Shown here piece after piece: positions 1-10,040 of a stretch of 21,581 nucleotides of DNA. Where the stretch lies: positions 823,091 through 844,671 of the forward strand of contig BFEA01000102.1 of assembly GCA_003427395.1 (NCBI GenBank). Direction: 5' to 3'. Each line of letters opens with the position of its first letter. Positions within the stretch are counted from its first letter, which is position 1. The notes under the pieces were generated by a model. It was not told where the DNA came from, did not search any database, and saw only the letters and a program-made list of their open reading frames with translations. The stretch is from Chara braunii. Lineage: Eukaryota; Streptophyta; Charophyceae; Charales; Characeae. The position numbers were made by a program, and so were the translations under genes.

Positions 1-940
1 TACATAGTACACGATAACACAGTACATAGTACAAAGTAATTACATAGTACACATAGTACACAGTACACGATACGTAGTAACTTCTCCAGAGTGTCCCATT
101 AATACACATAATACACAGCACACGGTACATATTGACTTCTCCAAAGTGTCTCATTATCAACTACATACATAGTGCATAGTACACAGTACATAGTACGGAC
201 AATACATAGTACGTACACAACACATAGTACATAGTACATAGTACATAGTGCATAGTACACAGTACATAGTACTGACAATACATAGTACACACACAACACA
301 TAGTACATAGTACATAGTACGTACACAGTACATAATAGACAGTACGCAGTACATAGTGCATAGTGCATAGTACATAGTACACAATACATATATAGTACAT
401 ATTACTTAGTAAATTGTAAATAATATATTGTACATAGTAGTGCATAGTGTATACATAGTACACAATATACAGTACATAGTATATAGTACATACCTAGTGT
501 ACAATGCACACTACATAGTACTACAGTGTACATAATATATACATCGTACATAGTACATACATAGTGTACAATGCACACTACATAGTAGTACATTGCACAT
601 AGTAGTGCGTAAGACGTACATAATACACAGTACATAGCACATACATAATATGTAGTACACAGTACTACGTATATAGTACATACATAGTATACACTACACA
701 GTACTACACACTACGTAGTACATAGTACATAGTACATACATAGTATTCAGTACACAGTACTACGTACGTGGTACATAGTATAGAGTACATACATAGTATA
801 CAACACACAATACTACACACTACGCAATACATAGTACACAAGACATACATAGTCCACAGTGCATAGTACATAGTACATACATAGTACACAGTACACAACA
901 CATAGTATACACACAACAAAGTACATAGTACATGGTACAT
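1..940. repeat. 7-bp microsatellite array (TACATAG family)
   Basis: The stretch is made of 7-base units such as TACATAG, TACACAG, TGCATAG and TACATAC, with GTAC palindromes at the joins. There is higher-order structure: one motif (acttctccagagtgtc and a near copy) occurs at 80 and 135, a block recurs about 76 bp apart (around 196 and 272), and another about 66 bp apart (496 and 562). Because three 7-mers make 21 bases, every frame reads as a 7-residue Y/V/L/C/T/M pattern. The long open frames here are therefore a by-product of the repeat and not genes. Confidence 0.95.
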
Positions 941-1072
941 CATCAACAATATAGTAATACTGGTGATATATGGTGAATTCATATAAAAGTTAGGTGCCTT
1001 ATAATCTTCATCATCTTCCTCATTTAAAAATTCATCAACATACAATGCATTTTGTGCCTTCATCGCCTTCAA
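940..1072 (-). pseudogene. possible fragment of an acidic coding sequence
   Basis: On the minus strand, from an ATG at 1072 to about 940, the translation has ordinary composition, with an acidic stretch near residues 14-24 (DEFLNEEDDEDYKAP). It then runs straight into the microsatellite, where the reading becomes repeat-derived nonsense. I do not recognise the family. It could be an exon fragment cut by expansion of the repeat, or chance. No splice signals or upstream continuation could be established. Confidence 0.2.
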
Positions 1073-1583
1073 CTTCTACTCTGTTTTTCTCAGTTAGAAT
1101 ATTTTCAAATTTAAACCACCAGTACACCCGCGCCTCTTTTTCGAAACTGCCAACGGGACACTTTTTCTCTTCTTTGGCTGGCGGAGCCTGGCGGAGCCAG
1201 CCATTGTGGTCCGGTAGGCCCTAGCCGCAAAAACAATTTTGTGGCGACACTGGAGCCGTGTACTGGTCCTTTAAATTAAAAAATCTAGACCATGCCAATC
1301 TAAGTAGCAGCCGAGACATCAATCATTATAGAAGGGGATGATGTATGCATGATAATGTTTCATTACAGCCCGAATGTAACGAGGCTGCCAGATAGCTCAT
1401 GGCAATGGTGCAAGACGATTCAACCATCGACGTCGAATAGCTAATTTATTTTCATTATGCGTTATTTTAATTTTTAATTTATTTTATGAATTAGTGATGC
1501 ATTCATATATTGCAGGCTGCGCCAAGTTGTGCATATATGTCATTGTATGGGGGCAAAAAAACATCCAGCCATGTGTAGTACAG
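1073..1583. other. intergenic, no gene seen
   Basis: No credible gene is visible. A GC-rich patch at 1176-1202 has a 7-bp inverted repeat (GGCTGGC/GCCAGCC) enclosing a direct repeat of GGCGGAGCC. The rest is AT-rich with short poly(T) and poly(A) runs. Confidence 0.6.
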
Positions 1584-1794
1584 CGAACGTGTTTGTGGCT
1601 TTCGCAAACGCCGAACACGTTCGAGTGTTCGACCGAACGCCTCCCAATTGAGTTCGGTCAAACATTTTTTTTTTTAATTTTCAGATTTTTCTGAGAACGT
1701 TATTTTTTTCTTTTTGATGTTCGCGTTCAGAGGGGTTCGGCATTCGTTTGCGTTCGGTCGCAAACGTTCGGGTTCGGTCACCGAACGCGAACAT
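1584..1794. repeat. cluster of CGTTCG/CGAACG inverted repeats
   Basis: About ten occurrences of CGTTCG-like and CGAACG-like words in both orientations are packed into some 210 bp. Two perfect inverted pairs are clear: CGAACGTGTT (1584-1593) with AACACGTTCG (1614-1623), and ATGTTCGCGTTC (1717-1728) with GAACGCGAACAT (1783-1794). An AT-rich spacer with poly(T) (about 1660-1716) separates the halves. No gene overlaps it. It could be a foldback or MITE-like remnant, or a decayed minisatellite. Confidence 0.7.
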
Positions 1795-1829
1795 GATGCT
1801 ACGCAGATACAACGCATTTAGTATGTACA

Positions 1830-2935
1830 CAAAAAAAAAACACATACACAAAGGTTCCTCAAATGACGATCTGATGAGAAAGGGATGAAGATTTGATCTG
1901 CAGAAATGAACGGTCAAAGCATGATGGATGCAAAACCTCCACCAGCACAACTACCTTTCTGCATGCCTATGTACAACAAAAACAACATACACAAAGGTTC
2001 CTCAAACGAAGATTTGATTTGCAGAAATGAACGGTCAAAGCATGGCGGATGCAAGACCTCCACCAGCACAACGACCTTTCTGCATGCCTATGTACACAAA
2101 AAGAAACATACTCAAAGACTCCTCAAATGAAGATCTGATCTGCAGAAATGAACGGTCAAAGCATGGTGGATGCAAGACCTCCACCAGCACAACTTCCTTT
2201 TTGCATGCCTATGCACAAAAAAAAAAACATACACAAAGACTCCTCAAATGAAGATCTGATGAGAAAGAAATGAAGGTCTGATCTGCAGAAATGCACGATC
2301 AAAGCATGGTGGATGCAAGACCTTCACCATCACAACTACCTTTCTGCATGCCTATGTACACAAAAGAAACATACTTAAAGGTTCCTCAATTGAAGATCTG
2401 ATGAGAAAGAGATAAAGATCTGATCTGCAGAAATGAACAGTCAAAGCATGGTGGATACAAGACCTCCACCAGCACAACTACCTCTTTGCATGCCTATGCA
2501 AAAAAAAAAAAAAACATACACAAAGACTACTCAAATGAAGATCTTATGAGAAAAAAATGAAGATCTGATCTGCAGAGATGAACGGTTAAAGCATGGTGGA
2601 TGCAAGATCTCCACCATCACAATTACCTTTCTGCATGCCTTTGTACACCAGAAAAAACATAGAAAAGGATCCTCAAATAGAGCTGATGCAAAATAAATGA
2701 AGATCTGATCTGCACAAATGAACGGTCAAAGCATGATGGATGCAAGACCTCCACCAGCACAACTACCTTTCTGCATCCCTATGTACACAAAAAAAAAAAA
2801 GGTACACAAAGGTTCCTCAAATGAAGATCTGATGAGAAAGAGATGAAGATTTGATCTGCAGAAATGAACGGCCAAAGCATGGTGGATGCAAAACCTCCAC
2901 CAGCACAACTACCTTTTTGCATGGCTATGCACACT
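1830..2935. repeat. satellite array, 121-bp and ~143-bp monomers
   Basis: The anchor ATGAACGGTCAAAGCATG and close variants occur at 1906, 2027, 2148, 2291, 2433, 2578, 2718 and 2864. Spacings are 121, 121, 143, 142, 145, 140 and 146. The longer monomers carry an extra segment of about 22 bp (gatgagaaagagatgaagat type) that looks like an internal duplication of the GAAGATCTGAT part. Each monomer has an oligo(A) run after the TGCATGCCTATG motif. Small open frames cross the array, but neither 121 nor most of the longer spacings are multiples of three, so protein coding is unlikely. Confidence 0.95.
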
Positions 2936-3489
2936 GCAAGGAAAATGAGCAATAGCGAGATGACAGAGTCCAGATTGCACAATCACATTGAAAGCCAGAA
3001 AATCCCATAGTGTCCAGAACGCAGCATTGCACCAATATTACACCAATGGAGAATCGAAACTCTGAATCCAAATGTCAATGAGAGATTACTCTGAGTGTCC
3101 AGGCCCTTCCCCCTACTTGGCGCCGGCGCCCAGACTACTCCCACACAGGTATTTGCCTACGAATTGATAATGCAACTGTTGAGCCACCGAAGTACATGAA
3201 GATGTCGCCCAATGCAGACTATCACCAATACTAGGTATGTGCCCCCACGCCCTCCTCGTCATCTCTGTCTCACTCTCTCCCTTCCTTGTCTTCCACTCAT
3301 ATCTTCTTCCCCAAGCTCGAAGACCACCACTACACCTTGTTGTGTCACCAAGCCCGAGCCAGCTATGGAGGTTGGGCTATGGCGCTGCCCTTAGCAGCGC
3401 CCTTCCTTCTACACGACCGCACGTCCGTTGCACCGTGCTCTAGCGCTAGCAGCAGCCCGCGAGCATCCGCTCCAGCAGTGTCACCGCAT
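2936..3489. other. intergenic, no gene seen
   Basis: Several overlapping short open frames lie at 3212-3552, but none shows family features. An 8-bp stem with a 5-nt loop (GGCGCTGC at 3381-3388, GCAGCGCC at 3394-3401) and the 10-bp palindrome CTAGCGCTAG (3440-3449) sit in the GC-rich part just before block A. Confidence 0.5.
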
Positions 3490-3741
3490 ACTAGCAAGTG
3501 CCCGACTACTTGTCATGTATACTGCTGCGGATGTGGCCCAGGGCCTGCTTAGAAGGCCGAAACAAGTGTGGCTGGCCGTGGTCTGGGTTCCTTCAACCAA
3601 CTGACGCGACACAACTGCCTGATCCTCAAATGCGAAATTGACAACAACGGGCCCCTCGTGATTTCATCAAGCCCGCCTTCACTTAGGGCGGGCACATGCC
3701 AACACTGGGGCCCTTAGGCCTGCCAAGGACCCAAATCCTCG
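3490..3741. repeat. dispersed repeat block A, copy 1
   Basis: About 250 bp that recurs at 11762-12026 in the same orientation, by eye roughly 85-90% identical. The second copy has an extra ~14 bp near 11823. Copy 1 contains a 7-bp stem (GCCCGCC at 3671-3677, GGCGGGC at 3687-3693) with a 9-nt loop. One arm is mutated in copy 2. The function is unknown. It is probably part of a transposable element also associated with the 121-bp satellite. Confidence 0.9.
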
Positions 3742-3783
3742 CATTCCCTCCTCGTTTACTTCGATAGTCCCTTGAGAAGTCCT

Positions 3784-4421
3784 TCAATTTGCAGGTATCT
3801 TCCCCTTAAGTCTTCTTTCATATCCTGCAATTACGTGGGGAGCTGTCTGCTGGAGTTCCTCTCTAGTAAACCACCGATCTTCGTTGGGATCAATTTCGGT
3901 GTCTGAATCTGACCCGATACTGCATCCTTGGCTTTGGAGGTCGGCCTTTGCCGGGAGGCTTAGGTACAGGCATCACTCTGTGCTTCACAATGTCATCAAT
4001 TTCGACTTCACCATCCATGGTTGGGGGCAGCATTGAACGTATGGAAGGAAACTGTGCAGTTTTTGCGAAAGGTGCCAGCTTGGAGGCGTGAAAAACTGGA
4101 TGTGTGCGCAAGTGAGCAGGGATGCGAACCACATAGGAAGGCTCGTCTATCTGATCCCCAACTATATCTAGGACCTCCCAAGGACCGAAATACTGCGACA
4201 TTAGTTTTTGTGAGATTCCCAACTTCTGACCCAATTCAGATGATTTAACCCATAACCGTTCTCCTACCTGAAACTCAGATGGTCATCTATGCTTGTTCTC
4301 AGATGCAACCATGGCATCTTGAGCTTTCTTAATATGTTCTACAGCATGTTGTAGCATCTGTTCATACTTGACAACAAACTCTATGCTGTCGGGTGCTGCA
4401 AATGGCTGATTTTCAGGTAAC
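3784..4421 (-). pseudogene. Ty3/Gypsy chromovirus integrase C-terminus and chromodomain-like tail (fragment)
   Basis: Read on the minus strand from 4421, the translation gives the end of a retroviral-type integrase. There is a KYEQMLQHAVEHIKKAQDAM-type helix, then after a stop the LGQKLGISQKLMSQYFGPWEV segment, then YVVRIPAHLRTHPVFHASKL. These are the hallmark order of the C-terminal part of plant Ty3/Gypsy integrases. A proline-rich linker and YRVRF follow. Near 3895-3905 the frame shifts, and the next frame reads DRWFTREELQQTAPHVIAGY, a typical chromovirus end, with a stop at 3784-3786. The N-terminal integrase, RT and RNase H are absent. The homology ends exactly where the LTR starts at 4422, so the element was split by that insertion. 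The in-frame stop near 4285 and the frameshift show it is dead. Confidence 0.85.
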
Positions 4422-5770
4422 TGTAATGACCCGCCATAACACAGACTTAGAACACTGCTGATTTCCGAAGTTCTGCCGATGGAATGGATGCCTTGCTGAG
4501 ATTCTCGCATTCTGCTGTGTTTTCTAAGTCTGTATGTGTCCGTGCCTGTTAACTTGCGTGCCTGTCTGAGTGCTTGTCGACATGAGTGTGTGTGTGACCC
4601 GCAGGGGTACTTGCTTGTTTGGTAGGCCCGTAGGGCCGGTACTTACCTGTGGTCGTGGCATTGAGGGTTGCAGCAAGGAAAACACTCAAGTAGCGGAGCC
4701 AGGGGCCCGCGGTGCTTAGAGCAGCGGAAAAACACTCAAGAAGCACGTAGGCTGGTACCGCGCCCAGTCGCAGTAGATGTGCCGGGTACTCGAGCCCGAG
4801 CAGAAGAAGATAAAGTTGGCATTTTTAAAGGCCCAGTAGCGGTAGGTCGGTACCAGTCCATCGAGTCTGAGTCTAGAGCCTGTGCGGGCAATATCAGAGT
4901 CTGCAATGATGTTTCCCTCCGAAAGGGAGGAGGTACCGGTTGCTTGGGAGACCGAACGGCCTGGAAGTCGCCGCCCAGGAGACAAGCAGGCCGCTATATC
5001 AAGAGGCCGAGGGACGAGCTCGAGTTTGGCGACACGTTGTTGAAGCACTGGCTGGAGTAGCGCTGGGTACTACAGTGCTGCTGGGAGGGAGAAGCCGGGA
5101 GCTTCCACCTTGGCTATGGTGGAGCTCTACCGGTAGGAGGAGGAGGGAGAAGGGGACCAAGGAGGAGAGTGGCGAGGTACTTACCTAGCTATGGTGGACA
5201 CCATCTTCATCACTTTGTTAGGCGCTGCATCTGGAAGGCCCCAGTTGGGGTAGTGCCACATCAAGCAAGCCCGAGACATGGTCATGCATGGCGGTTGAGT
5301 GGGCAGCGGCATAGCTGCCTGGTGTTGACCTTGGGACAGAAGGCAGCGACATAGCTGCTTTGGGTTGTCCTTTGGACAGGAGGGTAGAGCCCTCAGTGCT
5401 ACGCCATAGCCTCGGCCTCGGCCTGCATGTAGAGGAAGAGGGAGGGTGGTCATGGATATGGTGGACCTCATGTGGTGCCTGCAGTAGAAGTGGATTTTTG
5501 ACATTGATTCTGATTCAACCATTCAATATTACTATTGTTATTTCTTGTTTGAATAAGAGGGGAGGAGATAAGGAGGAGGAGATTGGTTGGCGAAGAAGAA
5601 GAGCCTTGTCATTGGCCTATGTTGGAGTACATCATCTTCTTCTTCTTTCTTACTTCTTCTTCTTCTTCTTTCCCTCTCTCTCCTCTCAAGTTCATTCATT
5701 TCTGTTTGCAAGTGGACGACATTGTGCTTTCTGATGAATGTATACTTCGAAATTGGCCAGGATCGTAACA
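4422..5770 (+). mobile_element. 5' LTR of a Ty3/Gypsy-type retrotransposon
   Basis: The segment begins TGTAATGACCCGCC and ends GATCGTAACA, giving TG...CA termini 1349 bp apart. A primer-binding site follows immediately. The left edge coincides with loss of homology in the flanking integrase gene. A 12-bp inverted repeat (ACAGACTTAGAA 4441-4452, TTCTAAGTCTGT 4522-4533) lies near the 5' end. A CT/TTC-rich tract occupies 5629-5705 near the 3' end, a frequent feature around transcription starts in plant LTRs. Several open frames inside (4668-5060, 5360-5734) show no family features. The possible target-site duplication is GTAAC (4417-4421); its partner is not seen. No second LTR is recognisable downstream in the window. 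Confidence 0.8.
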
Positions 5771-5771
5771 T

Positions 5772-5783
5772 TGGTATCAAAGC
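5772..5783 (+). promoter_or_regulatory. primer-binding site for initiator Met-tRNA
   Basis: TGGTATCAAAGC lies one base after the LTR end. The usual plant site, complementary to the 3' end of initiator Met-tRNA, is TGGTATCAGAGC, so this copy differs at one position. It defines the plus orientation of the element and the LTR boundary. Confidence 0.9.
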
Positions 5784-7100
5784 GGATTCTACTTGCTGGC
5801 GAGAGATGACTTCGCCGCCATAACCCTAACCCTAGTGGTAAGGGCTAAACTTAGGGTTAGGGAGGAAGTTAGGGTTAAGTGGGGCAGCGTGGTAAAGGGA
5901 AGCTGCTCCCACCTGCCAGGGCCGTGTAGGGTCGACATTAGACCCGGCTAGGTAGCTTGAGTGGATGTTTGTGGTGGCAAGACACAAGGTGGGACTTCGT
6001 GATGCAACTTGAGAGAGGCGACCGTGAAGGGCACCTACAACTTGAATCTATACTTCAAGGAGGACGAGGAGTGACTTTAGGGCTCCCCTCAAGTTAGGCG
6101 AGCTTGAGGGTGGCAGCCATATCTGCACCTACAGACTGCGAGTTGCTACTTTGATCTTCAACATCGACGGGGGATCCGACTTTGTACTTTGGGGTAGATG
6201 TTGACCCTCTTAGATGATAGGACACTAGTGTAGAGGATGCTAATTGGGTCAGGAGGACTATGTGAGAGCGGGGTGAGTTTCTTTCATCTCAAGAGCCCGG
6301 CCACTCAGGTAAGTGTCGTGCCGCCAGGGTGCCCATGTGCGTGTGCATGGAATTGACTGCCTGCTGTGGTATTTTGGGTTCTTCTTCCGTCCTCCATAGT
6401 CTTGATCGTGTGTGAGGTGTGTGAACTGCTTACTCACCTGATGAGTGAATGAATGGAGTATCTTGCGTGCCATGCTATATCTTTCTACATTGCTTCATTT
6501 ATTTCATTCTGAACGGTTGTAGTCTGTAGGTTCTTTCTGGGGCTGAATTTCGTTTTTAAATTTGGTAGGGGCAGAGAGTAGGTCTTTGTGGAACTCTTGT
6601 TGATTGGGACCCGGTTCTGACTCCACTGGGACCATTTGAGACTCAGTGGGACCGGGCCCAAACAGGACAGGCCCCTCAGGCCCAAATCTGTTGACGTCAG
6701 TTACCTTGCTCTATCTGATTGGGACTCGGAGTTTATGCTTTCGGATCAGGACACTCACTGCTGAGGGGATCTCAACTGAGACGTTTCCGTTTTATCGGAC
6801 TTTACCGCACGATCCGCCGCCTGACTCGCACCTTGGACACCACTCGATTCTCTCTTGCATTTACGTAGTACACTTTGAATTTGATTTGCTGTGTCTTCAC
6901 AGAGCCGAGTCCGGCTAGGCTTAAGAGGACCTCATACGTAGTCGGACCAGACTGTGTGGCGGAATCAGATCTCTCTTATCTTTTATTTTTTTGTTGTTGT
7001 TTTGACTGCTCTCCAGTCCAAATGAATTGCCGCTCCGACTAGAAGTTCTACCTTCTCTTCTAGTTGCTTTCAAGACTGTTTCTTTCATTGGGTTCGTTAA
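5784..7100 (+). other. untranslated leader of the LTR element
   Basis: About 1.3 kb between the primer-binding site and the first gag-like codons. It holds the telomere-like repeats (5822-5877), a GTGGGGCAGC/GCTGCTCCCAC stem with one bulge (5879-5888 and 5902-5912), and a direct repeat of the CACTGGGACC/CAGTGGGACC type around 6624-6654. No coding frame resembles a known family. Packaging or dimerisation signals would be expected in such a leader, but none can be assigned. Confidence 0.5.
5822..5877. repeat. telomere-like inverted repeats
   Basis: CCCTAACCCTA (5824-5834) and TAGGGTTAGGG (5852-5862) form a perfect 11-bp inverted pair with a 17-nt loop. A further TTAGGGTTA follows at 5869-5877. 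The unit is the TTAGGG type, not the common plant TTTAGGG. The two orientations face each other, so this is not a simple degenerate telomere tract. Confidence 0.8.
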
Positions 7101-9035
7101 ATGCCTGCGTCTACACGATCACAAACGAGAGAGAGAAAAAGAGAGAAGAGAGAAGCTTCTGAGTGTTGCTCTTGAGGGAGTCAAGAAAGGGAAGAGTGTT
7201 CGTCCCAAGTGTGAGGAAGTACGCACCCCTCTTGAGAGACCTATTGACACCCTCATCCTCCATCATGGCATCTGCAACAGAATGAAAGTTGCAAATGGAC
7301 ACTGCCCCTGAGGCAGAAAAAGCGCAGCACCAGTTCTCTTATGAGAAAGCATTAAAGAGGGAAGAGGAAGAGAAGGAGAAGGAGAGGGAAGACAAAGTAA
7401 AGGCTCATTAAGCCATCTTCGGTATTATGCCCGCCTTAACTGATGATGAGGTGGGAGAGAAGACCATCCCACTTCTCAGGGCCCTAGTAGACGTCGGGTT
7501 GTTGAAGACCATACTGGCCAACTCGCAAAGGTGTTCGACAAACTCAAGAAGTTGCGCGAGGATATGACCCTGATGGCGCAGCAGCACCGTGACCAGTTGC
7601 ATCAGTTTGCTAACTTGCAGCCGCCCCAAAATGTCCTTCCGCCTGCTTACCCTACTTCTAGTGCTGCGTGTCAGTCCGTTCTTGCCCCTCTAACTGTGTC
7701 TTCTTCTCCTTCTTCCTCTTCTTTGAGTGTGGCCAACAACCTACCCGGATCTGCAGTAGGTCCAAAACCCGTTGTTGTTGTTGCTGCTGCTGCAGCGGCA
7801 AGTGGCAGTGCAGGGCATTCTGGAACTGTTGCAGCCCCGAATTCGGACCCTGCAACTGCTGGTCCTAGCTGCAACTTTCCTTACATGGATAGAAAGGCGG
7901 CACAGATTCCGTCTAAATACGACGGAAAGGACGACATTGAATCCTCGATCACCTCTATGCGATCCTACTTTGATGTGTTGGGGACACTCTTGGTTACTCA
8001 GTCATCGGTCTTAGGGACCTATGTGGAACCCGCCGTAAGGGGTTTCTTAGAAATCCAAGTTGTACAAGCAGGCTATAAAAGAATAGACCTGAACAAATGG
8101 CTGAAGGCTACGCCTGTAGCCACACTCGAGGAACTCTTGATCAAACACTATCCTAATCCACATGCTGCAGCCAAAGCTAGACTTAAGCTTGACAAGCTCA
8201 AGCACAACAAGTGGACCGACACCATGCATAGTCTGCAGCAGTATGTTAGTAAACTTTTTGCTACTCCGGATTTGGAGATGACTGCGCAGTCTTGCTTGGA
8301 TGTGATAAAAGGTACGGTCCCCTCTACTGTAACACATCGCCTGGGGCTAGGACTCATTACGTATACAGATTGGTTTTCCCTCATGCAGGATTTAGTCAAG
8401 TTGGAGGCACAAGACCTCCCGGGTGGATCGGGTGGCAAAACGACCACCGCCTGCAAACGGTTTCCAGGCAGCAATCGTTTTGCAGCGCACGATCTGCTTG
8501 AGGTTACCGAGGACACCTTCGCAGAGGACCCTTCTCTTGATGACAATCAAGAGCAAGACTACAAGGCATCTTGCTCTTCGTAAGCCCATGAGTCTGAGTA
8601 TGTAAATAACAATGAATCTATGAATGTCTTCTAGAAGACTGCCTTCAAAAGTAAGGGACCGAGGACCACAGTGAAGAACAATACTAACATCATTCTCCTT
8701 CCCAAGGGGGCGAAGATTCCAGCCAAACCGGAAGACCCTGCCACAAAACCATGGGTAGATATCCGGATAAGTGAAAGTGAGTGGAAACACAGGGTAAAGA
8801 AAGGGGTTTGCCTGCATTGCACCAAACCGGGACATCCAGTCCAACATTGCTTCAGATTGCAGCAGGGAAACCAGCAACGGGGGTAGAGACATCATCAGCA
8901 CACTCTACAAACAAAGAGGTTGAACATGTAAGTGCAGATCCTTCACCAGATTCTGATCCTACTGAACAAACCTCTCTTGAAACCTCGTCTGATGTTGATT
9001 CTAAGGCTGAGAAACTGCACAGAAGAGAAAAGTAG
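7101..9035 (+). pseudogene. Ty3/Gypsy-like Gag polyprotein, frameshifted
   Basis: The gene starts at ATG 7101 with MPASTRSQTRERK, a start resembling plant Gypsy Gag. It then moves between frames: a basic segment to about 7290, ATG 7295 with an E/K-rich helix, a stop at 7409-7411, and a shift near 7515. The main open stretch is 7531-8583 (350 codons). It carries a low-complexity linker with V4A6 (around residues 80-90), then a capsid-like helical region from about residue 125 (PSKYDGKDDIESSITSMRSY) to about 290. Stops follow at 8581-8583 and 8632-8634. The same frame then encodes a CCHC zinc knuckle at 8809-8850 (CLHCTKPGHPVQHC, spacing C-x2-C-x4-H-x4-C). A stop at 8884-8886 ends it, and an acidic S/D/E-rich tail continues in another frame to 9035. 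Protease, RT and integrase are not found downstream. Gag would form the virus-like particle. This copy cannot make the full protein. Confidence 0.8.
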
Positions 9036-9305
9036 TTGTGCAAGCTATTCGTGTATAATTCTAAGGCATAGACATTGTTTCTAAGTTGAATGGTCTAGCC
9101 CCATGCCTTATGTAAGCTGGGTATAAAGGCTAAATCATCTTAAGGTTCAATGAATTATCTTACTTGGAATCAACCTGAGATTTGGTGAGAGTACTTACCC
9201 ATTTAGGTATGGACTTGCATGTGGTTGAGCGTGAGTTCTACTTGGTCCGAGTTTCAGTTTGATAGGTAGTTGCTTTAGTTACTTGCCACGTGCTAGAGCT
9301 ATAGG

Positions 9306-10040
9306 ACTTAGTTCAACTCCTACATTTTTTTAGCTAACGTTTTTTTTACTTCGATCAATTCTCTCATGTTCTGGGATCATTTATTTTACTTGGTTTTGTA
9401 TAAACTTTGAAAAGCTACTTTCTCTACAGGAAGCGCTGCCGGAATTTCTACAAAAAACAAGGAGTTAGTTAAATTTGGCCAAAGTTAAACTTTTGTCTAA
9501 GTTTATAGCTGGGTCAATCTGGTTTAGTAGAAATCAGGAAAGTTTTTTTTCTATGAGAAGTGTTGCCCACATTCTTGCTAATTGAGGGAGTTAAACAAGA
9601 TTTGACTTTTTTTAGAGGAAGTGTTGCTAATTTTTTTGCTAATTGAGGGAGTTAGACAATATTTGACTTTGGGAATTCAGAATCATTTCAAATTTTGTAT
9701 TTAGCTTTGTATAAATTGTGGAATGACACTTCTATAGAGGAAGTCCTGATGGAATTTCTACACATCTAAGGAGCTAGTTAAACTTTGTCTTGACAGGAGT
9801 CAAGTCTTGTATTGACTTCCCATTTGACTTAGTAAAAATATGAAAAACCTTCTTTTCTCGGGGAAGTGCTGCCCAAATTTTTGCTATTTCAGGAAGTTAG
9901 ACAAAAGTTGACTTCTAGAGTTAAGGACCATTTCAATTTTCATATTTAGACGAGTATAAATTCTGAGAAGACACCTTTCCTACGGTAAGCGCTGCCGAAA
10001 TTTTCTTAGTTTAATGGAGTCAGATTATATTATGATAGGG
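9306..10040. repeat. diverged ~123-bp tandem array
   Basis: A core resembling GGAAGTGCTGCC followed by AATTTTTGCTAATTGAGG recurs at 9429, 9557, 9617, 9739, 9862 and 9985. Spacings are 128, 60, 122, 123 and 123, so one unit is about half length. Between cores a TTTGTATAAA-like segment repeats. Units are strongly diverged. The array is AT-rich and has no open frame. It is not related to the 121-bp satellite. Confidence 0.85.

Larger units (their letters stand above)
4422..9060 (+). mobile_element. LTR retrotransposon, gag-only or truncated
   Basis: The LTR, primer-binding site, leader and gag are in the correct order and orientation for one Ty3/Gypsy-type element. The coding part stops after gag, and the right boundary is unclear. 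Either the pol genes and 3' LTR were deleted or displaced beyond the window by later insertions, or the element was non-autonomous. It is younger than the chromovirus remnant at 3784-4421, because it interrupts it. Confidence 0.65.

Noticed and set aside
99-1072. Several minus-strand open frames of 60-120 codons
   Set aside because: They translate the 7-bp repeat into a periodic Y/V/L/C/T/M pattern. Only the part above 940 could be real, and it is weak.
1870-2900. CTGATGAG followed by GAAA in the satellite as a hammerhead
   Set aside because: The sequence between them does not form a stem II, and the 121-bp monomers lack the CTGATGAG part.
1-2935. CRISPR array
   Set aside because: Repeats are contiguous, without unique spacers, in a eukaryotic setting.
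1906-2982. Short open frames on both strands in the satellite
   Set aside because: They follow the monomers, and the 121-bp period breaks the frame at each unit.
4668-5060. 130-codon open frame in the LTR
   Set aside because: An overlapping opposite-strand frame of similar length exists, there are no family features, and LTRs normally do not code.
5360-5780. Open frames over the CT-rich tract
   Set aside because: Ser/Leu/Phe or Glu/Arg runs come from the TTC repeat.
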